From: an uncultured Peptococcaceae bacterium
GTDB lineage: Bacteria > Bacillota > Peptococcia > Peptococcales > Peptococcaceae
Direction: 5' to 3'
Assembly (NCBI GenBank): GCA_934229395.1
Contig: CAKQDL010000007.1
Location: 1 to 56,657 of the forward strand
Length of the DNA: 56,657 nt
Positions 49,857-56,657 of this stretch are shown here, piece after piece (position 1 is the stretch's first letter; each line of letters begins with the position of its first letter). Under the pieces are notes generated by a model, which was not told the origin of the DNA, searched no databases, and was given only the letters and a program-made list of their open reading frames with translations. The translations under genes were made by a program, and so were the position numbers.

Positions 49857-50644
49857 AAAGTTTACAGCTTATTTTAATGTGGGCACTGATTAGTGTTTGC
49901 ACAGGTAGTTTTGTTGTTTATGTATTTTTTCACAATCGTCTCAATGATTTCAAGGGCACCAAGCCTTTGGCCATCCTCTCTGCAACCATTGCAACAGTAC
50001 TCCTTCTTGTGCGTATCATCGCCACGAAGGGCTTACCTTTTGCAAGTGGGCTTGACTTCGGCTTTTGGCTCAATGCGCTCTTGCTTTTAGGCCTTTGCTT
50101 TGCTGTTTTAAAGCTGTCCTTTCCGGTAGCTGGCTGCATTATTTATCCGATTGTTATTGGTATCAGCATTTGGATGACATCCTTTAATCTTGCCCAGCAG
50201 CCAGAGGCGCCAGCGCTTCGCAGCTATTGGCTTGATTTTCACGTATCGGCAGCAATTGTTGCCTATGTTGGTTTTATGCTATCTTTTGTTTTTTCTATGA
50301 TGCTCCTTGTTGGCAAGAAAAAGCATATTGATAAATTGCCTCATGCAGAAACCTTGAGCGAGTGGGCGTATCGCGCCTCCCTCGTTGGCCTCACCTTCCA
50401 AACGGTGATGCTCATTACAGGTTCTGTTTGGGCAGAATACGCTTGGGGCTCTTATTGGAGCTGGGACCCTAAAGAAACCTGGGCGCTCATCACTTGGTTT
50501 ATTTACGCCATTTACCTCCATTTACGTTTGCGCGGATGGAGCGAAACAAAACTTGCCTGGGTAAGCGTTTTGGGCTTTGCCTGCGTTATTTTCACCTTCT
50601 TTGGCGTAAGTTACTTGTTGCCAGGCTTGCATAGCTACATTTAA
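49850..50644 (+). CDS. resC: Cytochrome c biogenesis protein ResC/CcsA
   Basis: 264 residues, about 8 membrane segments. The haem-handling WWD signature is WAEYAWGSYWSWDPKETWAL near residue 192. External haem-ligand His residues are seen in DFHVSAAIVAYVGF and GLHSYI. Works with ResB as the complete System II haem lyase. ABC-free System II suits a monoderm. Overlaps resB, and the RsbRD-like gene follows after 18 nt. Confidence 0.92.
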   Translation: MLESLQLILMWALISVCTGSFVVYVFFHNRLNDFKGTKPLAILSATIATVLLLVRIIATKGLPFASGLDFGFWLNALLLLGLCFAVLKLSFPVAGCIIYPIVIGISIWMTSFNLAQQPEAPALRSYWLDFHVSAAIVAYVGFMLSFVFSMMLLVGKKKHIDKLPHAETLSEWAYRASLVGLTFQTVMLITGSVWAEYAWGSYWSWDPKETWALITWFIYAIYLHLRLRGWSETKLAWVSVLGFACVIFTFFGVSYLLPGLHSYI

Positions 50645-50662
50645 TAGTTTGGGGGTTACATT

Positions 50663-51304
50663 TTGGTATCTCTAAAGAGTGTCTTGCAGGCACACGAACA
50701 AGACCTGCTAAACGCTTGGTTCGGGGAAATGCTTCATTCCTACCCAGAAGAATCAAGAAAGTATTTTAAGAAAATCAAGAGCGAATTCACAAATCCTGTG
50801 GGCGCTAATTTATATCACAGCCTGGAGAGCTTGTTGCACACACTCTTGTCTGACGCACCCGATGCAGACAAGGTCAATGAAGAAGTCAACATGATTCTCC
50901 GTATCAAGGCCGTGCAGGAGGTATTGCCTAGCCAAGCAGTATCTTTTGTACCAGCTTTGAAACAGGTTGTTGAAAGCATTTGTGGCAAGGAGCTTCGTGC
51001 CGCTGGCGTGCCGCTTCAAGAGTGGCTCGATTTTTACAGCGACATTGATACTGTTGCACTTTATGCTTTCGACAGTTATAGTGAAAGTCGCGAATTGATT
51101 TACAAGATGCGCTTGGATCAAATTAGACAAACAAACGACATCTTGGTCAAGGCCGACCTTTTGGATAAGGCCCTTGATATGAGTGACTTTATGCAATGTA
51201 GTAGTTCACTTGACGCTGAGGCAGAGGGTAGTGCGTGCTCTCCTAGTGGTTGCGCGTCCTGCGCCAGCAGCAGCTGTCAGGTCAACATAGAAAAAGGGGT
51301 GTAA
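50663..51304 (+). CDS. RsbRD-like N-terminal domain protein with Cys-rich tail
   Basis: 213 residues from TTG (GGGGGTT 5 nt upstream). The helical RsbRD/RsbT co-antagonist N-terminal domain spans about 1-170 (LQAHEQDLLNAWF, and a final long helix near 155-175). No STAS domain follows. Instead the last 45 residues hold five Cys, four of them as C-x4-C-x2-C-x4-C in ACSPSGCASCASSSC. Similar RsbRD-domain proteins commonly precede dsrMK in sulfate reducers, as I recall. A sensory or assembly role for the Dsr complex is a guess. Confidence 0.75.
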   Translation: MVSLKSVLQAHEQDLLNAWFGEMLHSYPEESRKYFKKIKSEFTNPVGANLYHSLESLLHTLLSDAPDADKVNEEVNMILRIKAVQEVLPSQAVSFVPALKQVVESICGKELRAAGVPLQEWLDFYSDIDTVALYAFDSYSESRELIYKMRLDQIRQTNDILVKADLLDKALDMSDFMQCSSSLDAEAEGSACSPSGCASCASSSCQVNIEKGV

Positions 51305-51308
51305 TGAA

Positions 51309-52913
51309 ATGGCAAAACTTCCAAAACCAGCGGAGCTATTGAACATCGATTATAACCCTCCTAAAACTCCTTGGATGGATACACCAGCGGAGTTTAGAGA
51401 AGGGATGTACTGCCATGCTGGGAAACCAGAAAGCGCAGAAATCGTTAGTCTCCCAAACGCTCGTGAATGGCGTGTGCCAGATGAAGACTGGAAACTTCCA
51501 GACAACTGGCAAACCATCATTCTAGATGGTCTTCGTGACCGTCTCGATCGTTTCCGTTCACTAAAAATCTTCATGGATTGCTGTGTTCGCTGTGGTGCGT
51601 GTGCGGACAAGTGTCACTTCTTCTTAGGCAGTGGCGATCCAAAGAACATGCCTGTACTTCGTGCAGAACTCTTGCGTAGTGTATACCGTAAGGAATACAC
51701 CTTAGCAGGTAAGATTATGGGCAAAATGGTGGGTGCACGTGAGCTCAACGAACAGGTATTGAGAGAATGGTTCTACTACTTCTTCCAATGCTCTGAATGT
51801 CGTCGTTGCTCTGTATTCTGTCCATACGGTATTGATACCGCAGAAATCACCATGCTCGCTCGCGAACTCTTGAACCTTGTTGGTCTTAACATTGACTGGG
51901 TCATCACTCCAGTTGCCAACTGCTTCTCTAAGGGGAACCACTTGGGCATTCAGCCTCACGGTATCGTAGACAGTTACGACATGATGCTCGATGACATCGA
52001 AGACATCACTGGCGTACGTCTTGATTTAACCTATAACCGTAAGGGTGCAGAAATCCTCTATGTACCACCATCAGGGGACATTTTTGCAACACCTGGTAAC
52101 TACACCTTGATGGGTCAGCTCATGCTCTTCCACGAGCTTGGTCTTGACTACACCGTTAGTACCTTCAACTCCGAAGGTGGTAACTTCGGTCTCTTTACTT
52201 CCAACGAAATGATGAAGCGTCTTAACCAAAAGATTTATGCAGAAGCAAAGCGTCTTGGTGTTAAGTTCATCATCGGTGGCGAGTGCGGCCACATGTGGCG
52301 TGTTATCAACCAATACATGGATACCATGAATGGTCCTGCAGACTTCCTCGAAGTACCAAAGAGCCCTATCACCGGTACTGTGTTTGAAAATGCACGTTCC
52401 ACCAAGATGATTCACGTGACTGAATTTACTGCAGATATTATTCGTCATAACAAAATTAAGCTCGATCCATCCAGAAATGCTGGTATTGTGGCAACCTACC
52501 ACGACTCCTGCAACCCTGCTCGTGCAATGGGCCTTTTGGATGAACCACGCTATATCCTCGATCACTGTGTTGAATGGTACGAAATGCCAGAAGACACCAT
52601 TCGTGAAAAGACCTTCTGCTGCGGCTCCGGTTCCGGCTTGAACGCAGAAGAAGATATGGAACTTCGTATGCGCGGCGGTTTCCCACGTGCAAACGCAGTG
52701 AAGTATGTACAACAGAAGCATGGCGTTAATATGCTCTCTTGCGTATGCGCTATTGACCGTGCAGCATTGCCACCACTTATGAAATACTGGAACCCTGGTG
52801 TTGATGTTTGCGGTGTACACGAACTTTTGGGTAATGCATTGGTCATGAAGGGCGAAAAACCAGATAGAACTGAAAACTTGCGCTTTGAACCATTGCAAAA
52901 CCAAGACGTATAA
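51309..52913 (+). CDS. dsrK: DsrK, HdrD-like iron-sulfur subunit of the Dsr membrane complex
   Basis: 534 residues, cytoplasmic. Two [4Fe-4S] ferredoxin sites: CCVRCGACADKC near 93 and CSECRRCSVFCPYG near 162. The heterodisulfide-reductase-like C-terminal part has CCG-type Cys clusters (SCNPARAMG near 400 and FCCGSGSGLNAEEDM near 437), suited to a noncubane catalytic cluster. Family work links DsrK to reduction of the DsrC trisulfide produced by sulfite reductase, using menaquinol electrons from DsrM. Highly biased codons suggest strong expression. Confidence 0.95.
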   Translation: MAKLPKPAELLNIDYNPPKTPWMDTPAEFREGMYCHAGKPESAEIVSLPNAREWRVPDEDWKLPDNWQTIILDGLRDRLDRFRSLKIFMDCCVRCGACADKCHFFLGSGDPKNMPVLRAELLRSVYRKEYTLAGKIMGKMVGARELNEQVLREWFYYFFQCSECRRCSVFCPYGIDTAEITMLARELLNLVGLNIDWVITPVANCFSKGNHLGIQPHGIVDSYDMMLDDIEDITGVRLDLTYNRKGAEILYVPPSGDIFATPGNYTLMGQLMLFHELGLDYTVSTFNSEGGNFGLFTSNEMMKRLNQKIYAEAKRLGVKFIIGGECGHMWRVINQYMDTMNGPADFLEVPKSPITGTVFENARSTKMIHVTEFTADIIRHNKIKLDPSRNAGIVATYHDSCNPARAMGLLDEPRYILDHCVEWYEMPEDTIREKTFCCGSGSGLNAEEDMELRMRGGFPRANAVKYVQQKHGVNMLSCVCAIDRAALPPLMKYWNPGVDVCGVHELLGNALVMKGEKPDRTENLRFEPLQNQDV

Positions 52914-52927
52914 GGAGGTTGGTGTAA

Positions 52928-53374
52928 ATGCGTAAAAAAACAAATATCGTTGTTGGGGTGTTGGTCTTCTTACTCGTTATGACCTCTCCAATTTGGCTTA
53001 ACCTTGGTCAAAGCGCTTCTGCTACCGAAGTTAGCCTTGATACTCCAACCATCAATGCGATGGACGAAAAAAAATGCATCTATGACACCGAATACATGCG
53101 CGAAAACCACATGGAAATCCTCCATCAATGGAAGGTACAAGTCGTGCGTGACGGTAACCGCACCGTGGTAACTCCAGATGGTCGTGAGTTCGAAATGAGC
53201 TTGCAAAACACCTGCCTTGATTGCCACTCTAACTATGAAGAATTCTGCCAAGCTTGCCACGATCAAAATGGCGTAGATCCTAACTGCTGGACTTGCCATA
53301 CCAATTCTTCCACCAAAGTAACTGGTACTGAAGAAGCAAGCATGGAAATCACTACAGAGGAGGTGGCTAGCTAA
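52928..53374 (+). CDS. dsrJ: DsrJ, triheme cytochrome c
   Basis: 148 residues. An N-terminal membrane/signal segment (7-25) anchors an extracytoplasmic domain with three haem c sites: CLDCH (96-100), CQACH (107-111) and CWTCH (120-124). The conserved Cys50 (KKCIYDTEYMRENH) may be the odd haem ligand reported for DsrJ. About the usual size. Haem attachment would use the ResBC genes upstream. AAGGAGG precedes the ATG; its TAA overlaps the dsrO start (TAATG). Confidence 0.95.
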   Translation: MRKKTNIVVGVLVFLLVMTSPIWLNLGQSASATEVSLDTPTINAMDEKKCIYDTEYMRENHMEILHQWKVQVVRDGNRTVVTPDGREFEMSLQNTCLDCHSNYEEFCQACHDQNGVDPNCWTCHTNSSTKVTGTEEASMEITTEEVAS

Positions 53375-54159
53375 TGGAAAATATGTCCAGACGTAAATTT
53401 CTGAAGCTGGGCGCTCTCTCTGCTGGTCTTGTGACCCTAGCAGGCTGTGCAACCATTCAGAAAACCCCAATCGGTGGCGGCTCTTTTGAAAAGTCCACCA
53501 GCGAAGCCAAGGTTGGCAAATGGGGGATGCTCATCGATATGTCTAAGGTAGACGATATTGATGCCATCGCAAAGGCTTGCCACACTGAGCACAACGTGCC
53601 TACCATTCCAGACAGCCGTCACGAAGTAAAATGGATTTGGGCAGAACCATTCTCTGCACTCTTCCCTGATATTTCCCACGAAGGCGTTAAGGAAAAATAC
53701 GCAGACGTACCATTTATTTCTGTCTGCAACCATTGCCGTAAGCCAGTTTGCGTAAAGGTCTGCCCAACACAAGCAACCTTCCAATCTGAAAGCGGTATCA
53801 CCCTTCAAGATATGCACCGTTGTATTGGTTGCCGTAACTGCATGGCAGCCTGCCCTTATGGCAGCCGTAGCTTCAACTTTGTTGATCCTCGCGAATACCT
53901 CACCACTACCAACCCAGCATACCCAACCCGTATGAAGGGCGTTGTTGAAAAGTGTGACTTCTGCTATGACCGCCTCGCAAAGGGTCAAATGCCTGTTTGC
54001 GCTGAACAAAGCGAAGGTATTATTGTTGGCGACTTGGATGATGCAAACTCTGAAATCTCTACCCTTATTAGAGAAAACATGACCATCATTCGTGGTGCCA
54101 GCTACAGCACAGAACCATGCTGCTACTATAAGGTTTCTTTAGCAGGGGAGGAGGCGTAA
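53374..54159 (+). CDS. dsrO: DsrO, Tat-exported iron-sulfur protein
   Basis: 261 residues. Tat signal SRRKFLK (5-11) and hydrophobic LGALSAGLVTLAG lead to a lipobox-like LAGC with Cys25. Multiple [4Fe-4S] sites follow in the order CHTEHNVP, CNHCRKPVCVKVCPTQA, CIGCRNCMAACPYG and CDFCYDRLAKGQMPVC. This is the ferredoxin partner of the DsrP quinone subunit on the outer face of the membrane. Overlaps dsrJ by 1 nt; dsrP follows after 3 nt. Confidence 0.95.
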   Translation: MENMSRRKFLKLGALSAGLVTLAGCATIQKTPIGGGSFEKSTSEAKVGKWGMLIDMSKVDDIDAIAKACHTEHNVPTIPDSRHEVKWIWAEPFSALFPDISHEGVKEKYADVPFISVCNHCRKPVCVKVCPTQATFQSESGITLQDMHRCIGCRNCMAACPYGSRSFNFVDPREYLTTTNPAYPTRMKGVVEKCDFCYDRLAKGQMPVCAEQSEGIIVGDLDDANSEISTLIRENMTIIRGASYSTEPCCYYKVSLAGEEA

Positions 54160-54162
54160 ACA

Positions 54163-55467
54163 ATGATTGAAAAAACATTTGTCAAACGCAGTGGTCCTAA
54201 GTATTGGGCTTGGATGGCTTTCCTCGCTGCACTTATCGTAGTTGGTTTCGCTGCATATATCTATCAGATGACCCAAGGCTTCCAGGTAACTGGGATGAGC
54301 CGTGATATCTCCTGGGGTCTCTACATTGGTCACTTGACCTTCTTCGTAGGGGTTGCCGCCGGGGGCGTTATGATTGTATTGCCATACTACTTCCATGATG
54401 CGAAAGCTTATGGTCGTATCACTGTAATTGGTGAATTCTTGGCAATTGCTGCAATCATTATGGCGCTTCTCTTCGTTGTTGTTGACGTTGGTGTGCCAAC
54501 CAAACTCTTTAACGTTTACATTTACTGGACACCAAAGTCCATGCTCTGCTGGGACTCTGTTGTTCTTCCTACCTACCTTATCTTAAACATTGTTGTAGGT
54601 TATGAAGTACTCCAAGCAGAAAACAAGGGCCTTCACTACAAGAAGTGGGTCAAGTTCTTGGCAATGCTTTCTGTACCAGTTGCATTCTCTATCCACATTG
54701 TAACTGCGTTCCTTTACTCTGGTTTGCCAAGCCGTCACTACTTCCTCACTGCAGTGCTTCCTGCAAAGTTCCTTGCAAGTGCATTTGCAACTGGTCCTGC
54801 GCTTATCATCCTTATTTGCCTCCTTCTCAACAAGCTCACCGGCTTTGATGCAGGCGAAAAGGCGATTAAGATGCTTTCTACCACCGCTATCTATGCGTAC
54901 ATCGTTACCATGATTATGATGGCTGGTGAATTCTTCACTGCTTACTACTCTGGCGTTGAAGCGCACAAAGTGGCGCTCACCTATCTCTTCTTTGGCTATC
55001 ATGGCCATGCTGAGTTCGTGCCTCTTATGATGGTCTTTGTTGTTTGCGTGCTCATTACTTTGTGCCTCTTGCTCCCAACAAAGCTACGTTACAACAAGCC
55101 TACCCAAATCATTGGTTGCATTGCGCTCTTCTTGTCTATGTACATCGAAAAGGGTTTGACCTTCGTTATCGGTGGTCTTTCTGAAAACCCATTTGGCGAA
55201 ATCGTAGACTACATTCCAGGTTTTGTAGAAATCCTCGTTATCATCGGTATCTTTGCAATTGGTCTCTTTATCTTGAGCATCCTTCTCAAGATGGTTACCG
55301 TTGTTAAGTACGACAACGACGAAGGCGCATTCCCTGAAAAGCCAGACCGTGTGAACCTTGCTTATCGTCTCAACGAAGAAGCTGGTACCTATGTAGACAC
55401 CCGTCCACAACCAGAGCCAGAAGTTCCTGCTGAAGACGAAGCTAACGAAGCTGAAGCTCAAGCTTAA
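54163..55467 (+). CDS. dsrP: DsrP, NrfD-like menaquinone-interacting membrane subunit
   Basis: 434 residues, about 10 membrane segments, NrfD/PsrC family. Opening YWAWMAFLAALIVVGFAAY and SRDISWGLYIGHLTFFVGVAAGG are typical; the family has no haem but a quinone site near the outer face. The cytoplasmic C-terminus is acidic (PAEDEANEAEAQA). With DsrO and DsrJ it would exchange electrons between menaquinol and the periplasm-like side. Strong codon bias. Confidence 0.94.
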   Translation: MIEKTFVKRSGPKYWAWMAFLAALIVVGFAAYIYQMTQGFQVTGMSRDISWGLYIGHLTFFVGVAAGGVMIVLPYYFHDAKAYGRITVIGEFLAIAAIIMALLFVVVDVGVPTKLFNVYIYWTPKSMLCWDSVVLPTYLILNIVVGYEVLQAENKGLHYKKWVKFLAMLSVPVAFSIHIVTAFLYSGLPSRHYFLTAVLPAKFLASAFATGPALIILICLLLNKLTGFDAGEKAIKMLSTTAIYAYIVTMIMMAGEFFTAYYSGVEAHKVALTYLFFGYHGHAEFVPLMMVFVVCVLITLCLLLPTKLRYNKPTQIIGCIALFLSMYIEKGLTFVIGGLSENPFGEIVDYIPGFVEILVIIGIFAIGLFILSILLKMVTVVKYDNDEGAFPEKPDRVNLAYRLNEEAGTYVDTRPQPEPEVPAEDEANEAEAQA

Positions 55468-55496
55468 CGACTACCTAAGAAAGTGAGGAATAAACA

Positions 55497-56552
55497 ATGA
55501 GTTTAATTGTTGCTCTTGTAATCGTTTGCGCGATTGCTCTAATTGCTTACGCTGGGGTAGCCGTTGGTATGGGTGCCATCTTTGGTATCGTTCTTCCATA
55601 CATCGCCATCGCATTCTTTATCGGTGGTGTGATCTATCGCATCGTAAACTGGGCAAAATCCCCAGTACCATTCAATATTGTTACCACCTGCGGTCAAGAA
55701 AAGTCCCTTGACTTTATTAAGACCAACCCTATCGACTGCCCATCTACCCGCGCTGGTATGGTCATTCGTATGATTTTAGAAGTAACGGTGTTCCGTTCCC
55801 TCTTCCGCAACAGCAAGGCTGAGCTCACCGAAGATGGCGATATCCGTTATCAATGGGAAAAATGGTTGTGGCTCTTCGCCCTCCTTTTTCACTGGGGTAT
55901 GTTCTTTACCCTTCTCCGTCACTTCCGTTTCTTTACCGTTAATGTCCCTGGTTGGGTTGGCGCTATTGAAGCTGTTGACGGTGTGTTTATGGTTGACCTT
56001 CACCCAATCTACCTTACTGGTTTCCTTATGGTTGCTGGTCTTTGCGGTCTTTTGGGTCGTCGCCTTTACATCAAGAAGGTACGTTACATCTCCCTCTTGA
56101 ACGATTATTTCCCACTCGTTCTTCTTCTTGGCATTGGCCTTACCGGTATGAACTTGCGTTACCTCAACCACGTTGACATCGACGCTGTTCGTGCGCTTAT
56201 GGTTTCCTTGGTGACCTTCCACCCAGCTATTCCAGAAACAGGTATTCCACCACTCTTTATGACCCACTTTGCACTCGTTTGCACCTTGCTCATTTACTTC
56301 CCAATGAGTAAGCTCATGCACGCTGTTGGCGTATTCATGAGCCCTACCCGCAACATGGTTAACGATAGCCGTGCAAAGCGTTACATCAACCCATGGAACC
56401 CGGTTGTAGAATTCCACTACTATGAAGACTACGAAGATGAATTCCGTGAAAAGATGATCAAGGTTGGCTTGCCTGTAGATAAAACCATCGAAGAAGCTGC
56501 TGCTGAAAAGGCTGCTTTTGAAGAACAGCTCAAAAAAGAGCTTAAAGCGTAA
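55497..56552 (+). CDS. dsrM: DsrM, haem b (NarI-like) membrane subunit
   Basis: 351 residues. Segments at the N-terminus (2-50), then a NarI-like core with haem-ligand His candidates in LFHWGMFFTLLRHFRFF and ALVCTLLIYFPMSKLMHAVG, and a long charged C-terminal tail. Oxidises menaquinol and passes electrons to DsrK. In most known clusters dsrM is first (dsrMKJOP); here it is last. AAGTGAGGA precedes ATG. A double hairpin terminator follows. Confidence 0.94.
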   Translation: MSLIVALVIVCAIALIAYAGVAVGMGAIFGIVLPYIAIAFFIGGVIYRIVNWAKSPVPFNIVTTCGQEKSLDFIKTNPIDCPSTRAGMVIRMILEVTVFRSLFRNSKAELTEDGDIRYQWEKWLWLFALLFHWGMFFTLLRHFRFFTVNVPGWVGAIEAVDGVFMVDLHPIYLTGFLMVAGLCGLLGRRLYIKKVRYISLLNDYFPLVLLLGIGLTGMNLRYLNHVDIDAVRALMVSLVTFHPAIPETGIPPLFMTHFALVCTLLIYFPMSKLMHAVGVFMSPTRNMVNDSRAKRYINPWNPVVEFHYYEDYEDEFREKMIKVGLPVDKTIEEAAAEKAAFEEQLKKELKA

Positions 56553-56560
56553 GTACATGA

Positions 56561-56640
56561 GAAACGTCCCAATGGGGCGTTTCAGACTGTCGAAGAACCC
56601 CGTTTTGAAACAACTCAAAACGGGGTTCTTTGTGTTTTCT
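56561..56640 (+). terminator. Terminator of the ccs-dsr operon
   Basis: First a 10-bp hairpin (56561-56583, GAAACGTCCC/GGGGCGTTTC). Then a 15-bp perfect stem, AAGAACCCCGTTTTG (56593-56607) with its complement (56616-56630), followed by TGTGTTTTCT. Confidence 0.9.
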
Positions 56641-56657
56641 ATGAAATTAAGCCAGCG

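Overview
The window looks like a chromosome segment of a low-to-mid GC Firmicute (Clostridia). Gram-positive markers are FtsB/DivIC, an SLH-anchored surface protein, Rex, a Firmicute-type DnaD/DnaI pair, and the order murJ/spoVB-like - mazG - hup - rqcP - divIC - S1 protein - ppx - tilS - ftsH, which resembles the Bacillus yabM-ftsH block. The sporulation genes normally inside that block (yabP, yabQ, spoIIE) are absent, so a non-sporulating anaerobe is inferred. The right end encodes a complete DsrMKJOP-type membrane complex with its own cytochrome c maturation genes, which points to sulfite or sulfate respiration. A Peptococcaceae member such as Peptococcus would fit, but this is inference.

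Layout. 1-4.7 kb: minus-strand folate operon folC-folE-HD-folP-folBK behind a structured leader with terminator and antiterminator helices, plus a divergent 39-residue ORF. 4.7-7.6 kb: tyrS and a flavodiiron protein (minus). 7.8-13.4 kb: rex, maf, radC, pyruvate carboxylase. 13.4-20.7 kb: a small membrane protein, a RecJ-HIRAN-helicase fusion, rel, dtd and a metallo-beta-lactamase-fold hydrolase. 20.7-26.1 kb: hisS-aspS, a 6S RNA candidate, a TrpR-like regulator and thrC. 26.1-26.4 kb: a MITE-like repeat with a partial second copy at 74-144. 26.4-31.3 kb: sfsA, a P-loop/Asp23 protein, dnaD, dnaI, purA. 31.3-39.9 kb: the yabM-ftsH-like block. 39.9-42 kb: SLH surface protein. 42.1-44.4 kb: nfnAB. 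44.4-48.4 kb: holA and a catalytically degenerate D,D-carboxypeptidase homologue (minus), tRNA-Ala, two small membrane proteins and a CbiX/SirB chelatase. 48.7-56.6 kb: ccs/resBC, an RsbRD-like protein and dsrK-J-O-P-M in one tight run closed by a strong terminator.

Functional links. Rex, the flavodiiron protein, NfnAB, pyruvate carboxylase and the Dsr complex form an anaerobic redox theme. A good Rex operator candidate lies just upstream of the ccs-dsr run, so NADH/NAD+ could gate respiratory complex synthesis. CbiX (siroheme branch) and System II cytochrome c maturation would supply cofactors for sulfite reductase and DsrJ. The most unusual items are the folate-operon leader switch, the pseudo-carboxypeptidase with all three catalytic motifs lost, the RecJ-helicase fusion, and the permuted dsrKJOPM cluster.
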